A stretch of 64,000 nt of DNA from Narthecium ossifragum (Eukaryota; Streptophyta; Magnoliopsida; Dioscoreales; Nartheciaceae), in the NCBI GenBank assembly GCA_963920575.1, contig OY986969.1, positions 1,312,001 through 1,376,000 on the forward strand. The letters are read 5' to 3'. The notes below the pieces were generated by a model. The model was not told the DNA's origin. It ran no database searches and was given only the letters and a program-made list of their open reading frames with translations. Of this stretch, positions 1 through 11,510 are shown one piece after another. Each line of letters begins with the position of its first letter. The first letter of the stretch is position 1. Made by a program: the position numbers and the translations under genes.

Positions 1-3000
1 CTAATGCTTGAGTTAAGGAGAACATTCCGCCAAACTTCACTAGCCGAAGGGCAACCGAAGAAAATATGATTCACATTTTCAACTGACAACTTACAGCATG
101 GGCATGTATTGTCAGTAACCAGATGAAGGTAATAAAGCTGAGAGAGTGATGCGATTTTACCATGTGCAATCTTCCAAATAAAATGCTTAACCCGTGGAGC
201 AGCTGGTAGTTTCCAAATATTCCACCATAGAGCAGTTTTTTCAGATTTATTCCCCCTACGGAAGTCCAGGAATTGATAACAGGATGCTGTTGTAACTGCA
301 CTAGAGGCATTCCAAACCCAACGTGGCTCCTCCGCGATATACAGGGCAGCTGTACAGATAGGAGTAGCACAGATTTCTTCTATGAGGGAAGGATGGAAAA
401 AAGTATTCAAAGCTGCAGAGTTCCACTCCCCCACGATATTTAAGAATGAACTTACCTCCATGTTCATTAGTTGCTCATCAGATGTAAACAGAGAGGGGTT
501 CCATTGTAATGGACCCTCTAAAACCCACCAGTCTTCTGTTACATGGAGGTGGTTGTTGATACCCACAGGCCAATGGAGGCCTTCTCTGAGCAAACCAGCT
601 GCCCTGCAGATTGATTTCCAAAGCAAAGATGCCTTTGATGGAGGTTTGCCTGGAGGGAGCTTTCGACTCAGGTGGTACTTAGCTTTGACAATTGAGACCC
701 AGATGGAATCCTCTGTTTGCAGCAGTCTCGCAGCATTTTTCATGCGAAGAGCTTTCTGCCAAAGACATAAATCCTTGATTCCAAGCCCCCCTTCAAAGCG
801 ATGGCAGCAGACTTGATCCCAGGCTACTCTGCAGAAACTGCCCCTGCGACCTTGCCATAGGAAATCCCTCGCAAGGCCTTCAATACGTTGAAGAATAGAG
901 GTTGGGACAACAGTTGCTGACATTGCGTAGACAGGAAGAGATTGCAGAACTGATTTGATGAGTGTAGCACGGCCGGCTTCCGCTAATTTTAAAGCTTGCC
1001 ATGAATTAAGTCTGGCCTGAACTGCTTCAATCAAATAGTTGAAGTCAGATGGTTTCAAATTTTGAACATTCAGAGGGATTCCTAAGTACCTCTAGGAGCC
1101 TTGCTTCTCCCCATAGCCCAGATGTTTTAGGACACGTTGCTTCCTTCGAAGAGATATTTTGGGGGAGAATTTAACACTAGATTTGTCCGGGTTTGTTTCA
1201 AGACCAGAAAGTAGCTTGAATCTCTTGAGGATATTGAGGAGCTTCTGGGCTTCTTCACGGCCAGCTCTTGATATGAAGAGGACATCATCAGAAAACAATA
1301 AGTGTGATACTGAGGTGCGGCCTCGATCAAAAGGAATACCCTCCAAGGCTAGTAGAGGCTGCTGGATGATTCTGGTAAGAACCTCTTGGGCTAAGATGAA
1401 GATGTAGGGGGATATTGGATCTCCTTGCCTAAGGCCTCTTTTCGATGTGAAGTGATCATGGACTTTACCATTCAAGATGATAGAGAAATGGGGGGTGGTA
1501 ATGCATTCCATAACCCAACGAATCCAACTTTCTGGAAAGTTCATTGATACAAGAACTCTTCTAATGAAATTCCAGCTGACAGAGTCAAAGGCAGAGGCAA
1601 GATCGACCTTGATGGCCATGAGAGGATTTGAGGCTGGCGCTGTACGCATAGTTTGCATGATCTCCTGAGCAACTCCAATATTATCCAGTATTGAGCGCCC
1701 TTGCACAAATGCCGATTGCTCTTTACTGACCAAGGAAGGAAGTATGGGTTTCAGACGGTTGGCCAGTATAGTGGTGATGATTTTGTAAACCACATTACAG
1801 AGACTAATTGGTCTGAAGTCACGGAGCCTTCTCGGGTTCTTGATCTTGGGGACAAGGCACAGGAAGGTATCATTCCAACCGGGAGGGAGGCGATTTGATT
1901 CAAAGAAACCTTGAATCAGGCGGATAAGATCTTCTCCCACGATATCCCAGTGCAGGAGAAAGAATTCAGAGGTAAGCCCATCAGGCCCGGGGCACTTCCC
2001 TTGTCCGATCTGCGATAACATCTGTTTAATTTCTTCAGCAGTAACCGGTTGGGTCAAGGATTCCTGGTGTTCCAAGGAGAGAGATGGGAGGGTAGGAAGA
2101 GGGAGCTCCATTCCAGAATCCTTATTCCTCCAAAGCCTCTAGAATCTTTTCTTGAATGCCTTGGCCAAATCATTTTGCCCAGATATGAGAGCCCCTGCAT
2201 CGTCGCGAGCTTCTTGGATCTTTGTGAAAGCTGTGAAGTCTGAAGTTCCAGAGACTTGGCGATGGAATTCCTTCGAGTTCCTGTCTCCACATCGCACCCA
2301 TTTGGTTATGCGCTGTCTATTAGAGAATTGATCCCATTTCAGTTGATGAGCCACTAACTGGTTCTCAAGCGAGCGCATCCTTCCCTCTTGCTGAGCAGAG
2401 AGAGGCCCCTGTTCTTCGATCCAGTATAAACCTTCCAGTTGTTGGGTTAGATAATGCTGGGTGTTGAAAAGATCGAAGGTGTCAAGCTTGTTTCAAGATT
2501 TAACAACACCCTTGATTTCTTTCAGCCGACCCTTGAAAACATATTGAAGGGAACCTCTCCTTGGCCGTTTCCAAGCATTTATCAAAACTTTTTTGAACTC
2601 AGTAGAGGTTACCCAGTGGTCACGCAGGCGGAAAGGAGATGGTCCTGGGCAATGTGACTCCGGTTCTAGGGTCAGCAACAGAGGGCGATGATCAGAGCCC
2701 CGACGCGGAAGATGGAGAACTTCAGCGTTTGGGAACCAGTCATGCCAGCCAGAATTGCAGAGAGCACGATCCAAGCGCTCCATTATACGAGCATCCCCTT
2801 GTCTTTGGTTACACCAGGTGAAGGAAGGGCCCCTGAAACCAAGATCTAATAATTGATTAGAAGCAATGAAGTTAATGAAATCCAGGACAGATCGAGAGTA
2901 GCGGAATGGCCTGCCGCCTCTTTTCTCGGATGGTGCCGTCAGAGTGTTGAAATCCCCTATCATGACGTGCGGCCATCCCCATGAGTTAAGTCTCCCCAGA

Positions 3001-3368
3001 GTCCGCCAAAGATAAGCTCTCTTGCGCCATGTACGAGCACCATAGACGACGGAGAGGAACCATTGACCATAATGTTGTGAAGTGATCACGCCGTGGATGG
3101 CTTGATTATTGTAGGCAACGAAGGAAACTAGACCCACCGATGACCGCCAGAGAGCAAGAATACCTCCCTTCCATCCCTGGGATGGGAGAAGGTAGGTGCA
3201 CCATTGAGGACCAAGCTGTTGAGCAATGGTGGAAAGATGCTCTTCCAGGACGACTACTTCAAGAAGAAACAAGAAGTCCGCACGAGAAACGCTGATCATT
3301 CTCCGGCATGAACTGAGCAACCGTCTATACCCCAAACCATGACAGTTCCACACCAGGAATCTGGACAT
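1..3368 (-). pseudogene. LINE A ORF2: endonuclease/reverse transcriptase, broken
   Basis: The frame starts at ATG 3368. It opens with an APE-type endonuclease (LVWNCHGLG, later MIGDFNTL and GSDHRPLLL). The reverse transcriptase follows at about 2110-1100, with GKCPGPDGLTSEFF, FRPISLCNVVYKI, QSAFVQGRSILDN, GLRQGDPISPYIF and the catalytic box LLFSDDVLF. The box reads FSDD rather than the more usual YADD. At about 20-110 a zf-RVT motif can be read (CPCC...H..FF.C). All parts stay in one frame from 3368 to 1092 and on, interrupted by stops at 2493, 2139 and 1092. ORF2 of this family nicks target DNA and copies LINE RNA in place. Confidence 0.85.
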
Positions 3369-3374
3369 TTGGAA

Positions 3375-5168
3375 CTATTGGGAGGGGGAACTCGGCACCA
3401 GGCCACCTGATCGCGGGTACTTGGAGGAGCGGCCGGCAGGGCTTGCCACGCAGTTCGCATCATCCATGAGAGCATCGTCTTCAGGAAAGTCTTCTTCATC
3501 AGCATCCCTAGAGAGCACGTCCGCTTGGCCATCTTCAAGCATTAAAGTACCAGCACCTGGATCATTCTCTGATTCCAGAGCTTGGTGGAGAGCTAGGAAT
3601 CCGGCCTGGTGGTGGTCCTTGAACGCTTCCTCTGTGAGCTCCTCCCCAGCGTCTTTTGTTGTCGTTTGTCCACCTGGGTCAGTGGGCCGGTACCCCTTAG
3701 GCACCACTAGGGGCCCAGGTCGATTTGGTCGGCCGTGGTCTCTTGCGTACCATCCTACGTCCAGGAGAGAGAGGTGAGAGAGATCGTCGTCTTCCATGGC
3801 ATTCCCTCTCTCTTCTAGAGCACGGAAGCGATTAGAAGCTTCTTTATTCCCTCTGCTAGCTCCTTTTGTGCCAGCCTGGCCAGCATTTGAATTTGATCCA
3901 ACCTTCACCCAAGCTTTTGTATTTTTATCTGGGACAGGTGGGCAATTTCCGGAGGTCCCCGCTCCTGATCCAACGACTCTCACCCCACCTTCAATCACTT
4001 CCTTACTACGAGCCAGTCTACCCTGAGTCGGGGTTGTTGTGCTACGCGACAGAATTGGACCAACGTAGGGGACATGCTCTGCCACAGGACCACACTCTGG
4101 CATGGGGCTGCCATCCTCTACCACGTCAGCTGCAAGCGGGCCAAATGCCGTACCCATCGTCTTCCTCTCGACAACCGGAGGGCTGGCAACCAGGGGTCGT
4201 CGCCGTCGACGAGGTGGGATGGTATGCCATTCTCCACCTACAGCAATCGCATTCGTCCCTCGAGGATCCTCCATCGCCCCCACCGTCGCCGTTGCATGGG
4301 TTGGCGTCCCCATGTGCTCCAAGGAGGTGTCCATAGCATCACTAGCCGGTAGGGGCTCCATTTCTTTCAATGGATTGGGACACTGATCCTTACGATGTCC
4401 AAAACGATCACAATTATCACAAATGGTCATGGTTTCATAGATATAAGGCTGTTCAAAACTCCCTGGCCCCGTCCCCACTACAGAGCCCAGCCGTGCCGGA
4501 GCAGAGATATCTACCTCAACGCAGACGCGGGCATAACGGCTTCGATATGTGAACGTGGTGGATGCATCCACAGCCAGAAGAGTGCCTACCTTGGCCACTA
4601 CTTGCTGCAAGGCTTCTTTCTCAAAGTACTCAAAGGGGAGATCAGGTAGCCTTACCCAAACTGGAACTAGACGGAACGCCTCCGCCGTTGGCCGGAAACT
4701 ATCTTGCCAGCGGATGAGCGAGAGGATTTTCCCATCAACTATCCAAGGACCACCAGTAAGGATCCGGAGCAGGTCTTCCTCGTTACCAAATTTGAAGGCA
4801 AAGACCCCATCGACTCGGTCCGTTACCAAGAAAGGCTCTCTGGTTTGCCAGAGGAAAGATAGCCGCCGGCGTAGGAACTCCACTCCTACTCTTCCCCCGA
4901 AAAAGCGCCCAAACAGCGTATGGCTCCATCGTTCACGTCCACGCTTTAGGACCTCCGGATTTATGATAACAGGATCATCACCGTACAACTTTCTAATTTT
5001 CTGTAGAACGGCCGGGGGAATCTGGTCATGGACCGGGCCCCATTGCCCTGCAATCGTCGCCCAGGAGGTGCCGCCGAGGTGCCTAGCGGCCACGCCATTG
5101 CACGGAGCAGCTAGGGGAGAATCCTTATCAGGGGGAACAGGGGGTATCACCGCCGATGGTGTGGACAC
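3375..5168 (-). CDS. LINE A ORF1: DUF4283/zinc-knuckle nucleic-acid-binding protein
   Basis: A 597-codon open frame. Residues about 60-210 read like the DUF4283 domain of plant L1 ORF1 proteins, with HTLFGRFFGGRVG, GVFAFKF and GGPWIVDGKILSLIRW visible. A CCHC knuckle follows (CDNCDRFGHRKDQC, spacing C-X2-C-X4-H-X4-C). The C-terminal half is low-complexity and charged. ORF1 proteins of this family bind LINE RNA and act as chaperones in the retrotransposition particle. The first codon of the open frame is GTG, not ATG. It sits just after a run of 15 C on this strand, and an ATG at 5194-5196 lies upstream in another frame, so the true start was probably lost by a length change in the run. ORF2 begins 6 nt after the stop. 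Confidence 0.8.
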   Translation of the reverse strand: MSTPSAVIPPVPPDKDSPLAAPCNGVAARHLGGTSWATIAGQWGPVHDQIPPAVLQKIRKLYGDDPVIINPEVLKRGRERWSHTLFGRFFGGRVGVEFLRRRLSFLWQTREPFLVTDRVDGVFAFKFGNEEDLLRILTGGPWIVDGKILSLIRWQDSFRPTAEAFRLVPVWVRLPDLPFEYFEKEALQQVVAKVGTLLAVDASTTFTYRSRYARVCVEVDISAPARLGSVVGTGPGSFEQPYIYETMTICDNCDRFGHRKDQCPNPLKEMEPLPASDAMDTSLEHMGTPTHATATVGAMEDPRGTNAIAVGGEWHTIPPRRRRRPLVASPPVVERKTMGTAFGPLAADVVEDGSPMPECGPVAEHVPYVGPILSRSTTTPTQGRLARSKEVIEGGVRVVGSGAGTSGNCPPVPDKNTKAWVKVGSNSNAGQAGTKGASRGNKEASNRFRALEERGNAMEDDDLSHLSLLDVGWYARDHGRPNRPGPLVVPKGYRPTDPGGQTTTKDAGEELTEEAFKDHHQAGFLALHQALESENDPGAGTLMLEDGQADVLSRDADEEDFPEDDALMDDANCVASPAGRSSKYPRSGGLVPSSPSQ

Positions 5169-5196
5169 CGGGGGGGGGGGGGGGTGCGCTTGTCAT

Positions 5197-5973
5197 CCTC
5201 ACTCAAGATAGTGTCAAAATCACTACTCCACTCCATATAGCTCATGAGTCACCCATGAGAACCTTCGTTTGGTTCATGGCGGATCCATGCAATATAGTGC
5301 TTGGTTGGTATTAGACTACATCGAGATAGGATCAAACGTTCCCACAGTGATATAATTACCTCCTTATTTTATTATTTCACATGATTGTTTTACTTGTACA
5401 TTTCACCACATTTGTAAATTTAACATTTATAAGCATTTTCGTCACTTATAAAGCACTCATGTAAGTTAGAGGGTTTTTTTTTAACACTTGTAACATTTGG
5501 TTTTGCAATTGTACGAGACATGTCTAAAAATAAAAAGTAGCAAATAAAAATAAACAAATAAATAAAATAAAGTTGTAAAATGAAAAGTAAAAGTAAAACA
5601 TGAAAAATAACCCAACATGGCTGCATCCAATGGAACGTTGTTGCATCCACTGAAGCAACTCGATTGTATGAAGCGGGCGGGTAGCATCGCGGCAAGTAAT
5701 CAAATTTGGTGCATGACACGATCGATCATCGAGCACTTGCATCGCCCGATTCAGTTGCACCATATGTGCCGAACCAAACACATGTCGAGTTGACGCATGC
5801 ATCAACTGATGCCCCAAACCAAACAACCACTAATAAGCTCTTCCAATCTCATGCGCAAACTACTCCAGAGACGACGATCGAGTGGCCATGAATGAAGAAG
5901 AAACATTTGCTTTACGGTTGTTTGTTATATATGGACTTTTTTTTTTTGAAAACTTTTACCCTTTACTGGATGC
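5197..5973. other. Intergenic or LINE A 5' flank, no gene recognised
   Basis: AT-rich unique-looking sequence. Short open frames here have no recognisable domain. It may include 5' UTR of LINE A, but no boundary can be seen. Confidence 0.5.
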
Positions 5974-6315
5974 ATGACCGTATATAGTATGGGCGCCTCT
6001 AAAGTTATGAAGTACATACACTCAAATCATTCTTGTGAAGTCAGGGTCTTGACGGCGGCCGGTGAGAGGGATGGTTTTAACCCGGGCTCTGGGTTGGCGA
6101 TGGTTGGAGTGGTGACACTCACGTGGGTTGGGGTGCCAGATTGGGCGGATGGCTCTACGGTGAGAGTTGAATCGGTGTTGCATGGGGAAATGGTTGCTAT
6201 TGCTTTGGCGCTGATGGAGGCTCGGTCAAGAGGGGTTAATGAATTGGTGATTGAATCGGACTCTCTTGATTCGATTAAGATATCAAATGGTACTTGGCTT
6301 TGGTCCAGGGAATGA
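5974..6315 (+). pseudogene. Orphan LINE RNase H (RVT_3-like) fragment 1
   Basis: A short open frame with the RNase H signature seen at the 3' end of plant LINEs: a glutamate helix (VLHGEMVAIALALMEARSRG) followed by the LVIESDSLDSI strand carrying the aspartate. The frame ends in TGA soon after LWSRE, so the last catalytic region is missing. There is no reverse transcriptase upstream, so this is a 5'-truncated LINE relic. Which LINE copy it came from is not clear. Confidence 0.6.
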
Positions 6316-6398
6316 GAGGCTCAGTCAAGTGATGGTGTATGCATGCACGGCTCCACAAATATCTATATACACTGACTTGGCTCTCCTAGTTTGCTTTG

Positions 6399-6468
6399 GA
6401 CAATCTCTTCACCGTATCTAATGGAGCGACCACCCTATCACGGATGACAATCTCTTCACCGTATCTAA
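6399..6468. repeat. 24-bp direct repeat pair
   Basis: GACAATCTCTTCACCGTATC plus four more matching bases occurs at 6399-6422 and again at 6445-6468, 46 bp apart. No function is apparent; it may be a short local duplication. Confidence 0.7.
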
Positions 6469-6562
6469 TTGATAGAGTGACTTCAAGCTTCGCAATTTAT
6501 CCCCTTCGGACACCCTTTCAAAGCTAGAGCCTCGATATCGACTCGCGGCCTTCCTGGGTCAC

Positions 6563-8201
6563 TGATAAGACGTGTAAATTACACAAATCATCTTTTTAAT
6601 TGGGTCTTGTTAGTCTCCGGGTAATGGTATTTTGATTGTCTTCTCTACATTTCAGGTATTAGGACCCTCAGCTAAGATTAAATCAAGTTTGATGCTAAAA
6701 CGAACAAATAAAGAACCTACAATGAACAAAGGAGCAAAGATGGGTCGTCTTCAACATCAAAACTGTACCTGCTCAGAACGTTTAAGATTATCTGCTATAA
6801 TTGTTGGAAAGCTCTTGGAGTCTAGTTTTCAGGAGTTTTTATGGTTCATGATTTGGAGTTTCCTAGAGGAAGATATGATATTTTTAGTACAGATGTGCAG
6901 AAGAAGCAGTTACGGAAAACCAGATCGATCTTGGCCGAGAAAATTTCAGTTTCTAAAGTTCACGGAGAGAAGAAGATCGATCTGATCCCAAAGAAGATCG
7001 ATCTGGGTTGACGCTGCGGGAAAAAAAAAAGGAAACTGACTAATCCGAGTTAGGGTTTGTCTTAGGCTATAAATAGACCTTTTTTGGGGGAATTTAGGGA
7101 GCTCTCAATGGCCGAATTTCTTCATCTCTTAGGGTTTTTCTTAGTTTCTTTTCCACAAATTAGGTTAGATCTTTGGTGGAAGATCCATGGGTGGAGTGTG
7201 GCGACAACCTTCATCGACGGATCTCCTTCGTAAAGATGAGTAGCTAAACTTTTACCAAGGGATTCTTATGATGCAACTAGGGTTTCTATTAGGGATTTCT
7301 AAGATTTAGAGCTGGTATACCTTCTTGAATGGTTGGTATGGATTGATCTTAATTTCATTATGAACTTGGTGTTGATTTTATTTAAGGATGAATGATTTGT
7401 TCCTTTATGCCCTAGATTTAGGTCTTGAGCATGTTAGGAGATTAGAGATTCTCACCAAAATATCCATGCTAGAACCATGGATGTGAGGATTTTATTCTCG
7501 AGATTAAGAGTTTTGTGATGCTAGAACCATTACACATAATGCTAGAACCATTATGGCCAACTCTTAATCCGTTATTCATCTTAATTCCAGATTAGGGATT
7601 TCGTAGTGCTAGTGCCATTAGAGTAACTGGTAATCCTTGATACATTCTATTTGGCGACCTCAAGGTGCTAGAACCATCTTGAATTTACACCTAAATCCAT
7701 ATTATTATTATTTCCTTGCGATGAATTCATCATAATCAGAGGATTCATTAACAGTAATCATAATTAACCATTAGATCACTGAATTTTAGATAATTGTTCT
7801 TGCCGATAAGGAATCCCAACCAGAACTTGTTGAGTGATAGGGAGAACTAACCATTCATATATCAACCATTAGGAAAACCATTCAGGTTAGTTAGCTAGTT
7901 CTATTCTTAGGAAGACCTGATAGAATCATGGTTATTGATTAAGAATTCCCTATTACCTTTTCTCGTATTTATTAATCATTTAGTATAAACTTAGTTTAAT
8001 TTCAATTCTGAACATTTTCCCAACTTATCGGTAGGAATACTTAGATTGAGTTTAGTAGTTTAATTATTTTCCTACGCATTTCTCGTGAATTCGACTCGGA
8101 CTCACTGCTCGCTACCCCTAAAGTAGTTAGTTAGTAGTTTGATTATAAATTTGTAATTCTGATCGGGCGCGTTAAGCTGCGACACTTTTCAAGCTCTATC
8201 A
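6563..8201 (+). mobile_element. Solo LTR, Athila-like family, plus orientation
   Basis: A 1639-bp segment starts TGATAAGACG and ends AGCTCTATCA. It is flanked by the perfect 5-bp duplication GTCAC (6558-6562 and 8202-8206). Its first 60 bases align with the sense-strand start of the LTRs at 18571-20154 and 32246-33829, and its end carries the same GTCGCAGCTTAACGCGC-like region in reverse complement. It has a TATA box and three GATCGATC palindromes. No internal coding sequence is attached, so this is a product of LTR-LTR recombination. Confidence 0.85.
7068..7075 (+). promoter_or_regulatory. TATA box of solo LTR at 6563-8201
   Basis: TATAAATA about 500 bp into the LTR, downstream of the GATCGATC cluster at about 6920-7005. 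The same array-then-TATA order occurs in the related LTRs. Confidence 0.6.
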
Positions 8202-8289
8202 GTCACCACTCCCAAACTCGTCCCTCTCTACTCGCCCGGTTCTCCACCTGTTGCCCGCCGCGCTACCCCCGAGGGCGTCTCCGATCACT

Positions 8290-8771
8290 AACCCCTCTCC
8301 GCTCCTCTGTCTCGCTCTCCATTGGATCCCGTCGCGTTCCGGAGAAAGGATGGAAGGGTGGCATAGGCAAAAGGTATGGTCATTGGCCCTGTTGTATCTA
8401 CTCTTGAGGGGGAATTAAGAGCCATTGGTGAGGCCATCCAGTGGGCTTTAGACAAGGATCTCCGGCGTATCGTGGTTGAGTCTAACTCTAAGTTTGTTGT
8501 GGAGATCTTGGTTGGCTGTAGATTGTGGTCGGAGGAAGTTGAAAAAGCGACAACAGCGATTTGGACGGAGATGTTTAAGTTAGATTTTGTTTTTGTCGTA
8601 GCGGTTCCGCGTGATGTAGTCCATAGTGAGGATTTGTTGGCCAAACGTTATAGATTGGTCTCTTTTGATTTTTCTTGAAGCCCAGAGGACGGCGTTGTGC
8701 CTCCTCTGGGGTTGGTCTTGTAGTCTTTCATTTTCCTAGCCTCACGGATCAACTAATCAAAAAAAAAAAAA
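8290..8771 (+). mobile_element. 5'-truncated LINE, RNase H and poly-A tail
   Basis: The frame at 8376-8678 has the plant LINE RNase H pattern: TLEGELRAIGEAIQWALDK, then LRRIVVESNSKFVVEIL, then LWSEEVEKA. Upstream codons (RRKDGRVA, stop TAG, AKG) continue the same domain, so one in-frame stop lies near 8370. After the reading frame comes a short 3' UTR and a 13-A run at 8759-8771, typical of an L1 end. Reverse transcriptase is missing through 5' truncation. Confidence 0.7.
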
Positions 8772-9320
8772 GATTAAGACATGATATTTGCAACCATTTA
8801 AGGAATGCCATAAACTGATTGTCCTCGTTCAAAATAAGTGTAACCATTAATGTGCATGTAATGGTTGCACAAACAAAGAACCAAGAACAACACGAATGAA
8901 GTATGAATGTAAATAAAATTGCCTACACAGATGCACACAGATATATATAGATACACAATATGTGCACAATCACAACTTGTCGGCTGGTCTATCAATGCAA
9001 ATTAAAATTGGACTATGATTCACTTAAAACTAGAAGGATATTAAAATTTAGATAGATCTGTGACCTGCTTGATTGCACTAGTGGCAGTATCTCCATTTCT
9101 AAAGCCCCTTCAGGTGAGGAAGTGTTGGCGAATACGGAATACCCATCAACAACATCAGTCAGTGGCCTCCAACGAATAGGATCCTGGATAGCATTCATAG
9201 AAAGCAATAAACCTTTGTAGTAACAAATTTATCGCTTACGCACATGACATTAGAATAACAGAGGAAAGAATTCCTTATGAAGCTCGGTGAGAACAAATTT
9301 GAGAGCCTTAGAGTAAAAAA
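8772..9320. other. Intergenic AT-rich stretch, nothing recognised
   Basis: Between two LINE 3' fragments. No domain-bearing reading frame, TSD or terminal repeat was seen. Confidence 0.5.
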
Positions 9321-9709
9321 ATAATACTGTTGTGATAACTGCATTGATGGGAAGCTATAAAGACGGTTTGGTTGTAGTCATAGTTAGAAGAAAGGGCACA
9401 ATAGTAAGGAGCAATAGGTTTGGGACTGCAATAGGTATGGGGCTGAGATGGGCCTTTGAGAAGAATGTTCGCCGTGTTGTAGTCGAATATGACTCGAGGT
9501 TCACGGTAGAGATACTGAACGGTCGTAGACTGTGGTCATCGGAGGTGGAAAGCTATGTGCAGACGGTTTGGGCGATTATGTTGCTACTCGATTTTGTTGT
9601 GATGATGGACAGACCACGTGTTATTGTTGCTAGAGCCGATGGTGTTACAAGGCATTGTATGCGTAATATTATTGATTTTTGTTGGGAACCTGAGGATGGT
9701 TTTTGGCCT

Positions 9710-11424
9710 TGACGCGCCTTGAAATGTATCGTTAAGTATGTCAAAGGCGGACAAAACAAATTTACCGAACAACTAATTAATTACAACGTAGTTAATGGGA
9801 GTACGGGTCGAGTCCTCAGAGAATTGGATGGTCGAATTAATAGATGCGATGTAATCTCTACAATAGTTGGAAACAATTGGATTGATTTTAACGTTGTTTA
9901 AACTAAAGTATTCTAAAAGCAATTAAAGCTAAGAGATTTATCAAGAAAGAAGTCCTAGGGAATTCCAATCCGAATTAGGGTCTAAATATTTTCTCTATGT
10001 ATCAAGATGAATAACATCTAAGTGAGATGATCGAAATTGGGTATCGATGAGCGTAGGATTAGTATCGCTCGTCGCTAATGAGACATCGGGTTAGGATCAT
10101 CTCATCGCGTGAATTACAAGGTGAATGTCCATGATCGAGGCTTTAATCCGATCATAGCTCAACAATCGCCGGCTTAAGGTCCTATTGTTGGCAAGAAATC
10201 AAGGTTTTGTATGACTAAGGTCTTGGATTGAGGTGGGTTTAATACCTCAATCCAATCCTCCATCTAAGTCAAGAATGGTAAGTAGGATAGCTTTGGCTTG
10301 GGGTGGTTCTAACACCTCAAGATCCTATCCTAAGGTCAAGAGTTGGCCATGGTTCTAGCATGACCTACTCTTTGAGGGATTTCATCAAATACCTAGCATG
10401 CACCCAATTTTCGAGCCATTAAATGCAAACATAGATACTCAAACCATTCAAGAGTGGACTTCATTAAAGAAATAGGGAATTGAATTCATACAAAACATCA
10501 TCTCACAAGTGTTCTTACATCAAAGATTACAAGAGAAATTAAAGATAAAGACCTAAGACATCATAGAATTCCCAAGGATGAGGAGTTTAGCTACTCATCT
10601 TGGTTGGAAGATCCATGGCGGAAGAGGCTTCACCCATCTTCTCCATTGAACTCCACTTTTTGAGCCCTAAATCCTTAGGAATGAGAGGAGAAATCTCAAG
10701 AGGCAAGGGGGGAAGAAGGCTGTGAAGAGAGGGAACAAGAGGGAGGAAAAGATCCTAAAATTATAGCCAAAACCCCTATTTATAGGCCCCAAGTCGTGGA
10801 CCCTCGGATTAGATCTGAGCCGTCCATTTTTAACCGTAAGCGATCTTGGATCGATCCGAAATAGGTTTGGATCGATCCAAGATGTCAAAATCTGGGTTTC
10901 GAACAACTTGGATCGATCTAATATGACTCTGGATCGATCCAAGATGTAGCAGGGAATCATAGCTCTCTGGAAAAAAATATGGATCGATCCAATGACAATG
11001 TGGATCGATCCATTTTGTACCTGAGAATAATGGCTCTAGGGAAAAGAAATATGGATCGATCCAATGGCAATGTGGATCGATCCATTTTCTACCGAGCTCT
11101 CTAGAGAGAAATATTGGGATCGATCCATTAAGGATCCGGATCGATCCAATACTGGATAAAAAGTATGGCTCTCTGGAAAAGGGTCTGGATCGATCCGAAT
11201 TACCTTGGGATCGATCCAAAAATCCCTGGATCGATCCAAATTGTCCGGATCGATTCGAATTAAGCTGAATCTGTATAATTGATGTCTTTTGGCTCGAAAT
11301 CAATGCAACTCTCTTCGTAAGCTCTTGTACCTGAAACCATATGAAAAGATATTAAAAATGCATTGCTTGAGAGCTAACAAAGCCCAGTTGCATGGGTGAA
11401 TTATGTATATTTTGTCACTCATCA
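9710..11424 (-). mobile_element. Solo LTR, Athila-like family, minus orientation
   Basis: A 1715-bp segment with 5-bp TSD GGCCT at 9705-9709 and 11425-11429. Its left end (TGACGCGCCTTGAAATG) aligns with the left end of the LTR at 18571, and its right end (AACAAAGCCCAGTTGCATGGG...CACTCATCA) aligns with that LTR's right end. It contains the family's palindrome array at about 10849-11254 and, just beyond it in the sense direction, a TATA-type sequence (reverse complement of CCTATTTATAGG at about 10777). No internal region is attached. Confidence 0.85.
10849..11254. repeat. GATCGATC palindrome array in LTR U3
   Basis: More than a dozen copies of the 8-bp palindrome GATCGATC, most in the form GGATCGATCC, irregularly spaced over 400 bp. 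A short phrase around them also repeats (TCTCTGGAAAA...ATGGATCGATCC), so it is a diverged tandem array. Confidence 0.85.
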
Positions 11425-11510
11425 GGCCTCCTCTAGAACTGTGTTCATAATTTGCCCCGATTACTGGCCTTTCAAGCTCAACTCATAAAAAAAATAAAGC
11501 GGAGGGCCCC

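Larger units (their letters stand above)
1..5196 (-). mobile_element. L1-like LINE copy A, 3' end cut by window edge
   Basis: Minus-strand non-LTR retrotransposon. From its 5' side it carries ORF1 (nucleic-acid-binding, DUF4283-like plus CCHC knuckle), then after a 6-nt gap ORF2 with endonuclease, reverse transcriptase and a terminal zf-RVT zinc motif that reaches base 1. RNase H and the poly-A tail would lie left of the window. In ORF2 I see in-frame stops at 2493 (TGA), 2139 (TAG) and 1092 (TAG), so this copy is dead. The 5' boundary is uncertain because no TSD can be tested without the 3' end. Confidence 0.9.
9332..11493 (+). mobile_element. LINE 3' fragment with RNase H, split by a solo LTR
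   Basis: The reading frame 9332-9712 shows the RNase H pattern (GTAIGMGLRWAFEKNVRRVVVEYDSRFTVEILNG, then LWSSEVES). Its end is cut by the solo LTR inserted at 9710. The 3' UTR resumes at about 11430 (CCTCTAGAACTGTG) and ends in an A-rich tract at about 11486-11493. Compare the CCTCCTCTGGGGTT tail of the neighbouring fragment at 8290-8771. The next LINE (copy B) starts directly after this tail. Confidence 0.7.

Noticed and set aside
10667..11303. Minus-strand frames full of DRS repeats (also near 19616, 25472, 33291)
   Set aside because: Translations of the GATCGATC arrays, not proteins.
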